Origin: Candidatus Flexifilum breve
GTDB lineage: Bacteria; Chloroflexota; Anaerolineae; Aggregatilineales; Phototrophicaceae
Assembly: GCA_016717205.1 (NCBI GenBank)
Contig: JADKGC010000004.1
Span: 372,001 to 436,000, forward strand
Direction: 5' to 3'
DNA: 64,000 nt
A program made the translations under genes and the position numbers. The notes under the pieces are model-generated. The model was not told the origin of the DNA and searched no databases. It saw nothing but the letters and a program-made list of their open reading frames with translations. Shown piece by piece: positions 8,072 to 16,190 of the stretch (position 1 is its first letter; every line of letters starts with the position of its first letter).

Positions 8072-8764
8072 TCAGGGAACATATAATTCGCTATCCTGGG
8101 CAATCTCCTTGACTAACTGAGCAGCAAATTCTCGTATGTAGTCAACAAGTGGACGGGCGATTTGCCGGGCAATTTCGGTGTTGAGGTTTTCAAAACAGCT
8201 TATCTGGAAGCTAACTTGATCCATGATCGTGGCTCCAATACCTGCGCCGCTGGCAAAACGCTGCGTAAAACCCTCAGCAGATAGTCCCCATGTTTCAGCC
8301 GGCAGCATGGCTGCATCATACTCAGGTAACATGGCTTTGGATGTAAAAGCTCGCATAAGACCAACTGCACCGAAAATTTCCAGCATATCGGCATCACGGA
8401 GTATGGCTAACAAACGTCCTGGATCACGTTTGACGGAGTCATGCCAGCGGATCGCATGAACAATTTCCGCGACCTCCTCGGAAGTAAACAACAGGTTCTC
8501 GGTCAGAAATTTCTCAGTCATCTGAGAACCAACTGCACCGTGATCACTACGTTTCTTGACGTACTTCAAGGCTACATCGTGGAGTAGAGCCGCCGCCTGG
8601 ACTCTATCGAGGTCGTCAAAACCAGTGTGCTGTGCAATATACAAAGCATGATGGCGCACACGCTCAACATGTTTGAAGTCGTGTCCAACCTCGCCGCCCT
8701 CCATGTGCTGACGCGCAAAGGTTTCAATCTGAGCAATGCGATCTAAGTATTGTTTGTTAGACAT
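8072..8764 (-). CDS. HD domain phosphohydrolase
   Basis: The metal ligands of the HD superfamily are in order: His32 (FKHVERV), His62-Asp63 (LLHDVALKYV), the RWHD segment and a late Asp in ILRDADMLE. The length (230 aa) and the pattern fit the YedJ/YpgQ-type single-domain HD hydrolases, which act on nucleotides or other phosphoesters in the cytosol. The natural substrate cannot be read from the sequence. The gene is monocistronic-looking within the minus-strand array, with a remnant downstream and a DUF6958-like gene upstream. Confidence 0.85.
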   Translation of the reverse strand: MSNKQYLDRIAQIETFARQHMEGGEVGHDFKHVERVRHHALYIAQHTGFDDLDRVQAAALLHDVALKYVKKRSDHGAVGSQMTEKFLTENLLFTSEEVAEIVHAIRWHDSVKRDPGRLLAILRDADMLEIFGAVGLMRAFTSKAMLPEYDAAMLPAETWGLSAEGFTQRFASGAGIGATIMDQVSFQISCFENLNTEIARQIARPLVDYIREFAAQLVKEIAQDSELYVP

Positions 8765-8854
8765 CAGGATTTCCCCAAACCGTCATAACTCCTTTATTGA
8801 CTATTGTTGATCTGTCTTCGGGCGGTCTACCGGGTGGCGTACCGCCCAATTACC

Positions 8855-9172
8855 TCAGACATTTCCCCGGCGTAAACGGATCGGCGATTGATCGGGCAGG
8901 CGCTCAATTTCGCCTTTGGCTTCCAGATCAAGCTGCACCGCTTTGGTGTACCAGCGCACCGAACCCGGCTTTGGGAACAGTTCACGCGGCACCTTTTTCT
9001 CTTGTAGATATGCATGGACTCTGGCTTCCAACTGCGGGAAATCCATGCTCTCATTGCTGTTCCAGTCGGGCAGGGAAGCCAGCATCGCCTCCCGAATCCA
9101 GTTGTACTTCTCAGAATTCAAATCTTCCTGGTAGTCGGGGTGGTTCACATTCTGCGCCTGAATGCTTGGCAT
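8855..9172 (-). CDS. DUF6958-like small protein
   Basis: The 105-residue protein runs HPDYQEDLNSEKYNWIREAML ... FPQLEARV ... PRELFPKPGSVRWYTKAVQLDLEAKGEIERL ... PIRLRR. This spacing (basic C-terminus ending in RLRR, central W-x3-VQLDLEAKG) matches my recollection of the DUF6958 family; no function is known for that family. GAGGAG stands 9 bases before the ATG. It is soluble and has no cysteine pair. Confidence 0.6.
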   Translation of the reverse strand: MPSIQAQNVNHPDYQEDLNSEKYNWIREAMLASLPDWNSNESMDFPQLEARVHAYLQEKKVPRELFPKPGSVRWYTKAVQLDLEAKGEIERLPDQSPIRLRRGNV

Positions 9173-9262
9173 TTCACAGTCTCCTCGTCTGACAGATATT
9201 CATTTCTCATTATAGGGATTCATCCGATGGAGAGCTTGCGAAATCCTGCGGATTTCAGGCAG

Positions 9263-10147
9263 CTAACGGAACTGAGCGCGGTAATCCGAGGGGGTGATGC
9301 CGGTGTAATGACGAAAGGCATGGATAAAAGCGCTCAGGCTGCTGTAGCCAACGGTGAGGGCAATGTCGGTGATGCTCATCGTGGATAATTCCAGCAGATG
9401 TCTGGCACGGTTGAGGCGCAGGCGCAGCACATATTGATGCACGGTAATATCGAATGCTGTTTTGAACAGCCGGGCAAAGTGATATTCGGACAATGCTGCC
9501 CGCCGCGCGACTGTCTCTGTTTGGAGGTTTTCGAGATAATGGGCTTCGATATACTGGCGTGCCTGCAAAAGGCAGGGAATAAGATCGTTGACTGTAGCCG
9601 CTTTGTGATGTGCCAGATTGATTAATGTCTGATGGCGCAGTCTCAGCAGTCGCAGAATTTGCCCGACAACCTCCATGAATAACTCTTCTGTCTGTTCAGG
9701 ATCATGAAGCGTGCCTGCCATCAACCGTAGCAGATGGGAGATCACATCCCCCTTCGGCAGCCGTACAGCATGAAGCAAATGAGTCATGTCGAATGGGATA
9801 CTCAGGAACTCCGCCATTTCTGCAATGAAGGCGGGACTAAGGAGCAGCAGCAGTAATCTTGATTCACTGTCATCGGGGCGCAAATTATCAAGGATATAAG
9901 CATTGTTGCCTACTGATGGCGTTAACAGCAGGTAATGCTCACTGTCTACCAGTGTGCCGGAACAGGCAGCAACGGTTTCACCCAACGGACAGACAATAAA
10001 CAGATGACCCAGTTGAGGAAGAGTCATACGCTGGGAGGGAACACCATACCAGATGGTATTCAGGGGTGATACGGGAGCATCGGCGGCATCAATCGCAGGC
10101 AAAGGAGTGGTCAAAATAATCATATCGTGTTCACGGTAAGCATTCAT
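9263..10147 (-). CDS. AraC family transcriptional regulator
   Basis: The C-terminal 100 residues contain the two AraC helix-turn-helix units: VARRAALSEYHFARLFKTAF and the signature ITDIALTVGYSSLSAFIHAFRHYTGITPSDYR. The N-terminal about 180 residues are strand-rich and probably bind the effector (cupin-like), without a catalytic motif. It is a DNA-binding regulator in the cytosol. Start ambiguity: ATG at 10147 or at 10123, neither with a strong ribosome site. It stands between propeller genes and may control neighbours, but no operator could be assigned. Confidence 0.9.
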   Translation of the reverse strand: MNAYREHDMIILTTPLPAIDAADAPVSPLNTIWYGVPSQRMTLPQLGHLFIVCPLGETVAACSGTLVDSEHYLLLTPSVGNNAYILDNLRPDDSESRLLLLLLSPAFIAEMAEFLSIPFDMTHLLHAVRLPKGDVISHLLRLMAGTLHDPEQTEELFMEVVGQILRLLRLRHQTLINLAHHKAATVNDLIPCLLQARQYIEAHYLENLQTETVARRAALSEYHFARLFKTAFDITVHQYVLRLRLNRARHLLELSTMSITDIALTVGYSSLSAFIHAFRHYTGITPSDYRAQFR

Positions 10148-10188
10148 GAGTCAGAGTCGCCGTGTTACACGATGAAGCAGTGATGGCG

Positions 10189-10278
10189 TTACAGGCGATA
10201 TAAAACAATCATATCGGAAATGTCTCCTACTGCCAGTTGCCCGACGGTTGTTTCGTCCAGTTTGCTGATGCGCTTCAT
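10189..10278 (-). pseudogene. Possible C-terminal remnant of a propeller-type gene
   Basis: A 29-codon frame encodes MKRISKLDETTVGQLAVGDISDMIVLYRL. Its end (VGDISDMIVLYRL) resembles the last strand of the frameshifted propeller at 1093-2069 (VGMKGDDVVIYRL). It sits in the 140-base gap between the AraC gene and a propeller gene. The similarity is short, so this could be chance. Confidence 0.25.
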
Positions 10279-10288
10279 TATAAATAAC

Positions 10289-11170
10289 CTACTCCTCTGG
10301 TGTTTGTAACTCATTCACCAGCGCCAACGCCTCGATGTCATAGATGCGGATACTGTGATCTTTCAGCAAAACGGTAATCCGATCTCCCTGCGGGTGAAAC
10401 ACACCTGCCAGTACGATCTGCGTCTCCTGTATATCGCGCTGTGTCTGAGTATTATACAACCGCCAGGTTACATAGCCTTTTCCAACCTGCCCCACAGCGA
10501 TTACGTCCGAGTTTATGGGATTGACGGCAAGCCACTGTCCATACGCCAACCGTCGAATGGGCTTCCCTGTCGCTGGTAAAACGAGTTTTGAGGAACCGGG
10601 GGATACCACCATTGCCAGTAGTGGATGAGGTTCACAAAATGAAAAGAACGGTTCAACAAACCGACTAACCTCGAATTCATACTTCTTCCGAAACTGACCT
10701 TCCTCATCCCGTTCAAAACACTCACCCCACGCGGCATCGTGTCCCCCAACGTCCATCACAAAAGCAACCGCCAGCAAATGCCCATCCGGGGACAGCGACC
10801 AGTTATCACAAACCCCATATTCTGACTGACTCATAATTTGCGTTCGGGGCAACTCAAGCCCAAGTGCGTCGTGAAAGGTCAGGGTAAGCCGGTTCGCCTC
10901 GATCAGGTAGCGCTGATTGGCGGCATAGTTTGCGGGGTTGAGCGTTGATACAGCAAGTTGTGTTCCTCTATTGCTCTGCCATGCGCTGAATGATTTGCTC
11001 TCTTTATCATAGGTGAGAAAGGTCTGACCGTCGCGGGCAATTCCCACCAGACTGCCGGGACATTCCGCTACAAACTGCTGGTTATGCCAGACGCGAACTG
11101 ATTTGTACCCACCATGAAACAGGAGGCTGCCACCGCCGCTAAAACGCAGTATATTGATTGTTTGTCCCAT
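10289..11170 (-). CDS. WD40-like beta-propeller protein
   Basis: This is a soluble beta-propeller of about 293 residues with blades such as ILRFSGGGSLLFHGGYKSVRVW, WSLSPDGHLLAVAF and VFHPQGDRITVLLKDHSIRIYDI. It is a paralogue of the propeller part of the next upstream gene (compare GSLVGIARDGQTFLTY with GELFGIADDGKTFITR, and the C-termini ending LQTPEE and LDTPKN). GGGAGG precedes two in-frame ATGs; the second (11170) has the better spacing. The upstream gene ends 15 bases before, so the two form a tandem pair. Confidence 0.75.
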   Translation of the reverse strand: MGQTINILRFSGGGSLLFHGGYKSVRVWHNQQFVAECPGSLVGIARDGQTFLTYDKESKSFSAWQSNRGTQLAVSTLNPANYAANQRYLIEANRLTLTFHDALGLELPRTQIMSQSEYGVCDNWSLSPDGHLLAVAFVMDVGGHDAAWGECFERDEEGQFRKKYEFEVSRFVEPFFSFCEPHPLLAMVVSPGSSKLVLPATGKPIRRLAYGQWLAVNPINSDVIAVGQVGKGYVTWRLYNTQTQRDIQETQIVLAGVFHPQGDRITVLLKDHSIRIYDIEALALVNELQTPEE

Positions 11171-11185
11171 CATTGCCTCCCAGTT

Positions 11186-12850
11186 TTATAGCATATTCTT
11201 TGGGGTATCAAGTTGCAGTTTGCCTACCAGTCGCCCCGTTTTCACTTTTCGCATCTCGATGCCGCCGCTTTTCAACGCGACGGCGAGTCTTTCACCGTCC
11301 GGGTGAAATTCGATCTCAAGCGCTTGTGATGCCAGCTTGATCCGTCGTACAGGACTGTTTGGCTGTTCCATATCCCTCAGGCTAATGCTGCTGTCGAAGC
11401 GGGTCTCTGCCAGCAGCATCTCAACAGGGTGAGCGCAAACGACACTGAACCCGGAGGGCAGTTCGGTTATTCGTGTTCGGTTGCCTGTGGCGAGGTCATA
11501 GATATTCAGGGTTGACCCATATGGACTCATCAACCAATGATGTTCACGCGAGAAGAAAAGGTATGATGGGAAACCGTCTCTACCGCCGTCAAAATGATAG
11601 GCTTCTTGCCCATCGTCCAGCCGCACACAGACACCACCGTTCCAATCGAAACCACCACCGCTCACATAGTAGATAATCGCAAGATGTTGGTCATCAGGAG
11701 CGATCAGCCAGTTTTCCAGAATCGCGTCTTCATGGATCGTCGTCTGGAGATCAATTGTCCTTGAAGGTATAACACCAAAGACATCATCCAACCGAATGAG
11801 ATGCCAGTAGCGGTCTGCCATCCCATGAAACCGCTGGTGCAGGGGATAGGTATCCGGTGATATGCTGGCAAAGTCCAACGGTTCACACAGCACAGCATCC
11901 CACAGGGTAAATTGCGGTTCAGGGATTGGGTCTGTCAGAAAAGTTTGTCGCCCTTCGCCCGAACGGGCTGCAATGTCGCGTTTTATCCAATCCTGATCCA
12001 TAAGGCGGGTGATGAAGGTTTTTCCATCGTCGGCGATTCCAAACAACTCACCGTCAGCCACCCCGCGCAGGCGGGCATTCTCGACATCCCACACAAACAC
12101 CTGCATTTGAACCGAATGCAGCAGCGTTGTTCCATCACGGGTGAAAACCAGCTTCTTCAGCAGCGCGGCGGGACTGTCAAAACGCGGCGCATCAGCGGTC
12201 TGTGGCATCCTTGTCCTCTCGTTAGCTCGCAATGACACCCAATAATTCGAAGGGTCATGTTCCCTTGAAGCATCACTCAACGTGAAATCACAACGGCTCT
12301 TTTGTGTGCCGCCTACAAGGTTTGCTGCAAGGCTGAGTACTCGTTTCCGTGCTTCATCTGTAAGCTCTGTTTGCGAAATTTCTTCGTCAGGCAGTGAGCG
12401 AATAAATATCTGCTTGCGTTTTACAGGCAGAACCAGACAACTCGTCCGCAGAACGACCACCTCACCATCGGCGCGTTTCCAGATCACATCACGGAAATAG
12501 TGGATTTTATATTCTGACGGATTGATGAGGGTTGCTTTTCCGTAGTGGGTTTCTGTTCCTTCATTGTAATATTCCCAACTTTTGCCATGTAATGGTTTAT
12601 CACCGCCTTCGAGTGATGCTGCAATGCGTTCGGCATGTTTTCTGGATTCCGGCGTAAGTGCGGTTAAGGGAATTTCCTCCTGTATACCCATGCTGAGTCG
12701 ATAAGGGGGATCGCCAGGCAGGAAGTCACAATGCCACCGGACAATCAGGACATCCCCATTGGCTCGTTTGACTACGGTATCATAGTAATCATAGTACCTG
12801 TCACTCTTATTGATGTAATCGAAGGGGTCAATATGCTCATCTTGTGTCAT
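11186..12850 (-). CDS. Two ~85-aa repeat modules fused to a WD40-like propeller
   Basis: Residues about 14-98 and 104-185 are two copies of one module (YYDTVVKRANGDVLIVRWH ... EEIPLTALTPESRKHAERIAASLEGGDK; FRDVIWKRADGEVVVLRTS ... EEISQTELTDEARKRVLSLAANLVGG). The rest is a propeller (FTRDGTTLLHSVQMQVFVW, WLIAPDDQHLAIIYY, FHPDGERLAVALKSGGIEM). The same module forms the C-terminus of the protein at 13918-15135, where it is fused to a different domain, so it is mobile within this array. There is no signal peptide. No name for the module comes to mind. The ribosome site is weak. Confidence 0.75.
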   Translation of the reverse strand: MTQDEHIDPFDYINKSDRYYDYYDTVVKRANGDVLIVRWHCDFLPGDPPYRLSMGIQEEIPLTALTPESRKHAERIAASLEGGDKPLHGKSWEYYNEGTETHYGKATLINPSEYKIHYFRDVIWKRADGEVVVLRTSCLVLPVKRKQIFIRSLPDEEISQTELTDEARKRVLSLAANLVGGTQKSRCDFTLSDASREHDPSNYWVSLRANERTRMPQTADAPRFDSPAALLKKLVFTRDGTTLLHSVQMQVFVWDVENARLRGVADGELFGIADDGKTFITRLMDQDWIKRDIAARSGEGRQTFLTDPIPEPQFTLWDAVLCEPLDFASISPDTYPLHQRFHGMADRYWHLIRLDDVFGVIPSRTIDLQTTIHEDAILENWLIAPDDQHLAIIYYVSGGGFDWNGGVCVRLDDGQEAYHFDGGRDGFPSYLFFSREHHWLMSPYGSTLNIYDLATGNRTRITELPSGFSVVCAHPVEMLLAETRFDSSISLRDMEQPNSPVRRIKLASQALEIEFHPDGERLAVALKSGGIEMRKVKTGRLVGKLQLDTPKNML

Positions 12851-12943
12851 GATGTTTTGTCTTTCAGATTACGACCTTCCTCATGTGAGTACTGCAATTC
12901 TGGACACCCTTCTTCATACTGTTCGATCCTTCAGCCCGCTGGA

Positions 12944-13852
12944 CTAAAACCCCAGATGACTTAACGCCGTACTCCGGAAGCCCATCAACGCACGGGGATA
13001 TGGAATGCTGTCCCCAACAGCATTAATTTCTTCGCGCCAATTCTCAGCATCGACGAGTATGTCCAAGACTCGTGAATCTACGTCTGTACCCTTCAGAAAC
13101 GCCAACGCAATTGCCCCTGCCAGTTGGATCAGATGCGGCTGTGCTGAATCGAGTGTGTTTTGAACAATGCTTTCGATCAAATCATGGTCTGGAACGTGCA
13201 ACAAACCGGCAGCTAGTGCTGCTGTAGCTCGCGTTTCAGGCGAAGGATGAGTGGAAAGCAGTCTAATGAGAAAGGGTACTGCATCTCGGTGTATGTCGGT
13301 AAACCAGGGGATACTCGATAGGGCGTATCTTGCCACAGCAGGATCATCGTCCATGCCTAACGTCAGTAACTCCTGAGCATATTTTGACATTGCCGTATAA
13401 GCATCGCGTTCCCAGATAAGAGCCAGCTTATCTAAAATTGCAGCATTGTCGCCCGATTGTTCATCTTCGGTATCAAACATAGTTGCCGTTATGTGGTGGT
13501 ATTCGGCTGCAACCATGCTTTGAACAGGATCAAATCGTCGGGACGGATAAGGCAGTGTGGAATCATCCAGCCAGTTATCCCCAAGAGCAATGCGAAACAT
13601 ACAGGTCATCACTGAACTGCGATCCGGGGTAGAAGTATCTTTCACCAGTTCACACAGGAACGGGACTGCAAAATGACTGGCTTCCCATCGAGTACCCTGA
13701 TGTGCAAGGTTGTTCATGAGGTCGTAGCACGCACGTCCGCGAACCTCGTTATCCGGCGAGGTTAATGCACGAATGAGCGACGGTATATCGGCTGCCGACC
13801 CGTAAGCATGGTAGTAGTGGGTCCAGTTGATGAAATCAAGCCCATCTAACAT
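12944..13852 (-). CDS. HEAT repeat domain-containing protein
   Basis: Helical repeats cover the whole protein (DIPSLIRALTSPDNEVRGRACYDLMNNL, HFAVPFLCELVKD, DAVPFLIRLLSTHPSPETRATAALAAGLL, HLIQLAGAIALAFL). The opening INWTHYYHAYGSAADIPSLIRAL followed by a HQGT...A.PFL block is the form usual in bacterial HEAT proteins found in accessory and immunity-gene clusters. Such proteins act as binding scaffolds without an active site. GAGGAG lies 8 bases before the ATG. It sits between the two genes that share the 85-residue module. Confidence 0.85.
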   Translation of the reverse strand: MLDGLDFINWTHYYHAYGSAADIPSLIRALTSPDNEVRGRACYDLMNNLAHQGTRWEASHFAVPFLCELVKDTSTPDRSSVMTCMFRIALGDNWLDDSTLPYPSRRFDPVQSMVAAEYHHITATMFDTEDEQSGDNAAILDKLALIWERDAYTAMSKYAQELLTLGMDDDPAVARYALSSIPWFTDIHRDAVPFLIRLLSTHPSPETRATAALAAGLLHVPDHDLIESIVQNTLDSAQPHLIQLAGAIALAFLKGTDVDSRVLDILVDAENWREEINAVGDSIPYPRALMGFRSTALSHLGF

Positions 13853-13917
13853 GGGAGACTCCTCTAAGTATTGATTGATCTGTGCTTAAAATTCATGATT
13901 TATACGAACTCATACCC

Positions 13918-15135
13918 CTACGATACAAGCACAGCTTTCCCATAAGGGTTTTCTGTTTCATCCCGGTAATAAGTATAACTTTTACCATAAATGAGCATAT
14001 CCCCACCATCTAGCACTGCGGCGATGCGTTCTGCATGTGTTCGTGATTCTGGAGTCAGGGCAGATAACGGAATTTCTTCGCGCACCTTGATTGCCAACAG
14101 ATCGGGCGGTTGACCGGGAAGGAAATCGCCGTGATGCCGAATAATGCGTAGCTCACCATTGGCATTCTTTGCTACAAGATCGTAGAAATCAGCATATTTG
14201 CTGCTGGTATCAAGATATTTGTAAGGTTCAGTGTGAGGCACTTTCCTTGTGTTCCCCTCTTGCAGATTGCGCTGATGGCTTTCTTCCTGCGCTCGCTGCA
14301 AGTCGGGCAGATGATCCTGAAAACGCTGCATAGTCCAATAGGTGGTTTGTTCCGTAAACTTCCCGCCTTCATAAATATAACCATGTCTCACCCCCTTGAT
14401 TGCCCGATAGGGGAATTCGATTGAATTGAAGGCGTTGAGTTTTTGAGTGGTCGGATCAATCCAGAACAATTTACCTTTACGCCACCATCGCTCTAAATCC
14501 CAGACTTCAGGCTGATCCTGGACCTGCTCCCAGTACAGACTGGGGCGTGTATCCGCCCATGTGACATGCCGAAGCGGTTGTCCGCCTGTCCATTCCATCA
14601 GTCGGCGGTGAAGGACTGCGGCAGCATCCTGAGCATAATAGGTCAGCAGATAGAGCGTGTAGGTTGGGACAAACATTTCCCCTTCAATGCGACAAATCGG
14701 CACGCTGTGCAGCACCACCAGTGATTCAAGGTCATCCGGCAGCAAGCAAGGGGAGATGAAGGGAACTTCGGATTCTGTGCTTCGCAGGCGACCACCGTAC
14801 AGCTCACGCTTTCGGGGTTTCATGCGATTTAGATTGAGAAAGCCATGTACAGCGGTAAAGTGTTCGCAAGTATGATTCCCATTCGGGCTGTAGCGCAATG
14901 TGTCCCCGTAATAACGAGGCGACCAGTTATACAGACTATAAAGATCAAGCTGTTGGCGATAGGGTTCATCGCAAAATGGGCAGATGGATAGGGTGTATTC
15001 ATGCATAATGCGCCAGTAGTAAACGAAATCGCTGTGCCATTCATCCATCTCAGCTTCCACTTTACTTTGATAGCTGCCGGTGTTGGTCATCGCTTTGAAT
15101 TGGTGATTGACCTGTGCTTGAAACTCTTTTACCAT
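13918..15135 (-). CDS. CPxC...C-x-H-F family protein (copy 3) fused to the ~85-aa module
   Basis: Residues about 40-280 belong to the same family as the proteins at 4910 and 5888: LSICPFCDE (Cys52, Cys55), TCEHF (Cys90, His92), VVLHSVPICRIE, YTLYLLTYYAQD and GKLFWID...FPYRAI. Residues about 305-405 are a copy of the module found twice in the protein at 11186-12850 (YDLVAKNANGELRIIRHH ... EEIPLSALTPESRTHAERIAAVLDGGD). The fusion links both families and suggests that they work on the same partner. AAGGG precedes the ATG at good distance. The catalytic role, if any, is unknown. Confidence 0.7.
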   Translation of the reverse strand: MVKEFQAQVNHQFKAMTNTGSYQSKVEAEMDEWHSDFVYYWRIMHEYTLSICPFCDEPYRQQLDLYSLYNWSPRYYGDTLRYSPNGNHTCEHFTAVHGFLNLNRMKPRKRELYGGRLRSTESEVPFISPCLLPDDLESLVVLHSVPICRIEGEMFVPTYTLYLLTYYAQDAAAVLHRRLMEWTGGQPLRHVTWADTRPSLYWEQVQDQPEVWDLERWWRKGKLFWIDPTTQKLNAFNSIEFPYRAIKGVRHGYIYEGGKFTEQTTYWTMQRFQDHLPDLQRAQEESHQRNLQEGNTRKVPHTEPYKYLDTSSKYADFYDLVAKNANGELRIIRHHGDFLPGQPPDLLAIKVREEIPLSALTPESRTHAERIAAVLDGGDMLIYGKSYTYYRDETENPYGKAVLVS

Positions 15136-15161
15136 GCCAAAACCCTTAAGTTTGTATACTT

Positions 15162-16112
15162 TCAGTCGGACTTTTTGATTACCTCCGTGCTTCTGGTATC
15201 AATTTCTTTTTCATAGATATACTCATTATCATCAAATTCCATGCCGACTTTTTTGAACAGGGATTGGGCGGGGTGATTGTCATGTCGTGTAATCAGCATA
15301 ACCCGGTTTGCCCCCTGAGCTTGCAAATGCTCAAAGGCACGCAGCATTAATACCTGTGCCAGCTTGAGATGCTGAAATGAAGGTTGGGTCTCAATGTAGT
15401 CAATCCAGCCAGCACGCTGCTTATTCTGTCCCCATTCAGCGCGACTAAATGAGCATTCCAGATAAGCCGCTAACTGCCCATTGGGTGCTTTCACAATGAG
15501 ATGCTGATATTCCTTGTTATGCAGCAAAACACGCTGACGTTCAATTGTTACTGGCGTGAATCCATATGTGGCTTGATAAGCCTCCAAATCCTCTTCGGTC
15601 AGTGGCAGGAGTTGAAAACCGTCGGGGAGATTGATGGATGTCGGTCGTGTATCAAGCCCCATCGTCATGTAAACATTGTAACCTGCGATACTGCGAACGA
15701 ACCCGTGTGCTTCGAGCAGACCTTTATCATGCTCCAGAATTCGTTGTAGTGGGAAAACGGAAAGGGACAACTTCGTGGCTTTTTCGAGTGATTCAACCCC
15801 TGTACGCTCAATTGCCCAGTCCAGCATAACCGATGGCAATTCTGTTTCCAGCATACCAGGATGCAAAATCCGTTCCAGGGCATAGTAAGTGCCTTCGCGC
15901 TGACGCTTCCATAGTAAAGCACAAGCCATCAAGTGGTTTTCGGTATTTTCCCACAGCCGTATATCCTGTTCGAGGTCCCAGACACGGGAATCGAGCAGAA
16001 GCTGTAACCGCCAGACTGTAGGATAACGCATTACATTGCCACCAGTACGGTAAGCAAGAAGCAGCTGTATTATTTTTTCCTGATCACCGGTCATAAACGA
16101 GCGTGGTGTCAT
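15162..16112 (-). CDS. GNAT family N-acetyltransferase
   Basis: The C-terminal half has a GNAT core: AAYLECSF (beta4), YIETQPSFQHLKLAQVLMLRAFEHLQAQGANRVMLITRHDNHPAQSLFKKVGME, in which the acetyl-CoA loop (normally Q/R-x-x-G-x-G/A) is relaxed. The N-terminal half may be a second, degenerate GNAT unit. It would transfer an acyl group from acyl-CoA to an amine; the substrate is unknown. An upstream in-frame ATG exists at 16127, but GGAGA lies before the ATG at 16112, which is preferred. Confidence 0.75.
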   Translation of the reverse strand: MTPRSFMTGDQEKIIQLLLAYRTGGNVMRYPTVWRLQLLLDSRVWDLEQDIRLWENTENHLMACALLWKRQREGTYYALERILHPGMLETELPSVMLDWAIERTGVESLEKATKLSLSVFPLQRILEHDKGLLEAHGFVRSIAGYNVYMTMGLDTRPTSINLPDGFQLLPLTEEDLEAYQATYGFTPVTIERQRVLLHNKEYQHLIVKAPNGQLAAYLECSFSRAEWGQNKQRAGWIDYIETQPSFQHLKLAQVLMLRAFEHLQAQGANRVMLITRHDNHPAQSLFKKVGMEFDDNEYIYEKEIDTRSTEVIKKSD

Positions 16113-16190
16113 AATAACTATCTCCATAAGTGAGATGCAATCGGGCTATCCCTCATTGATGCAAACAACAAATAACCGAAAGAATGAACA

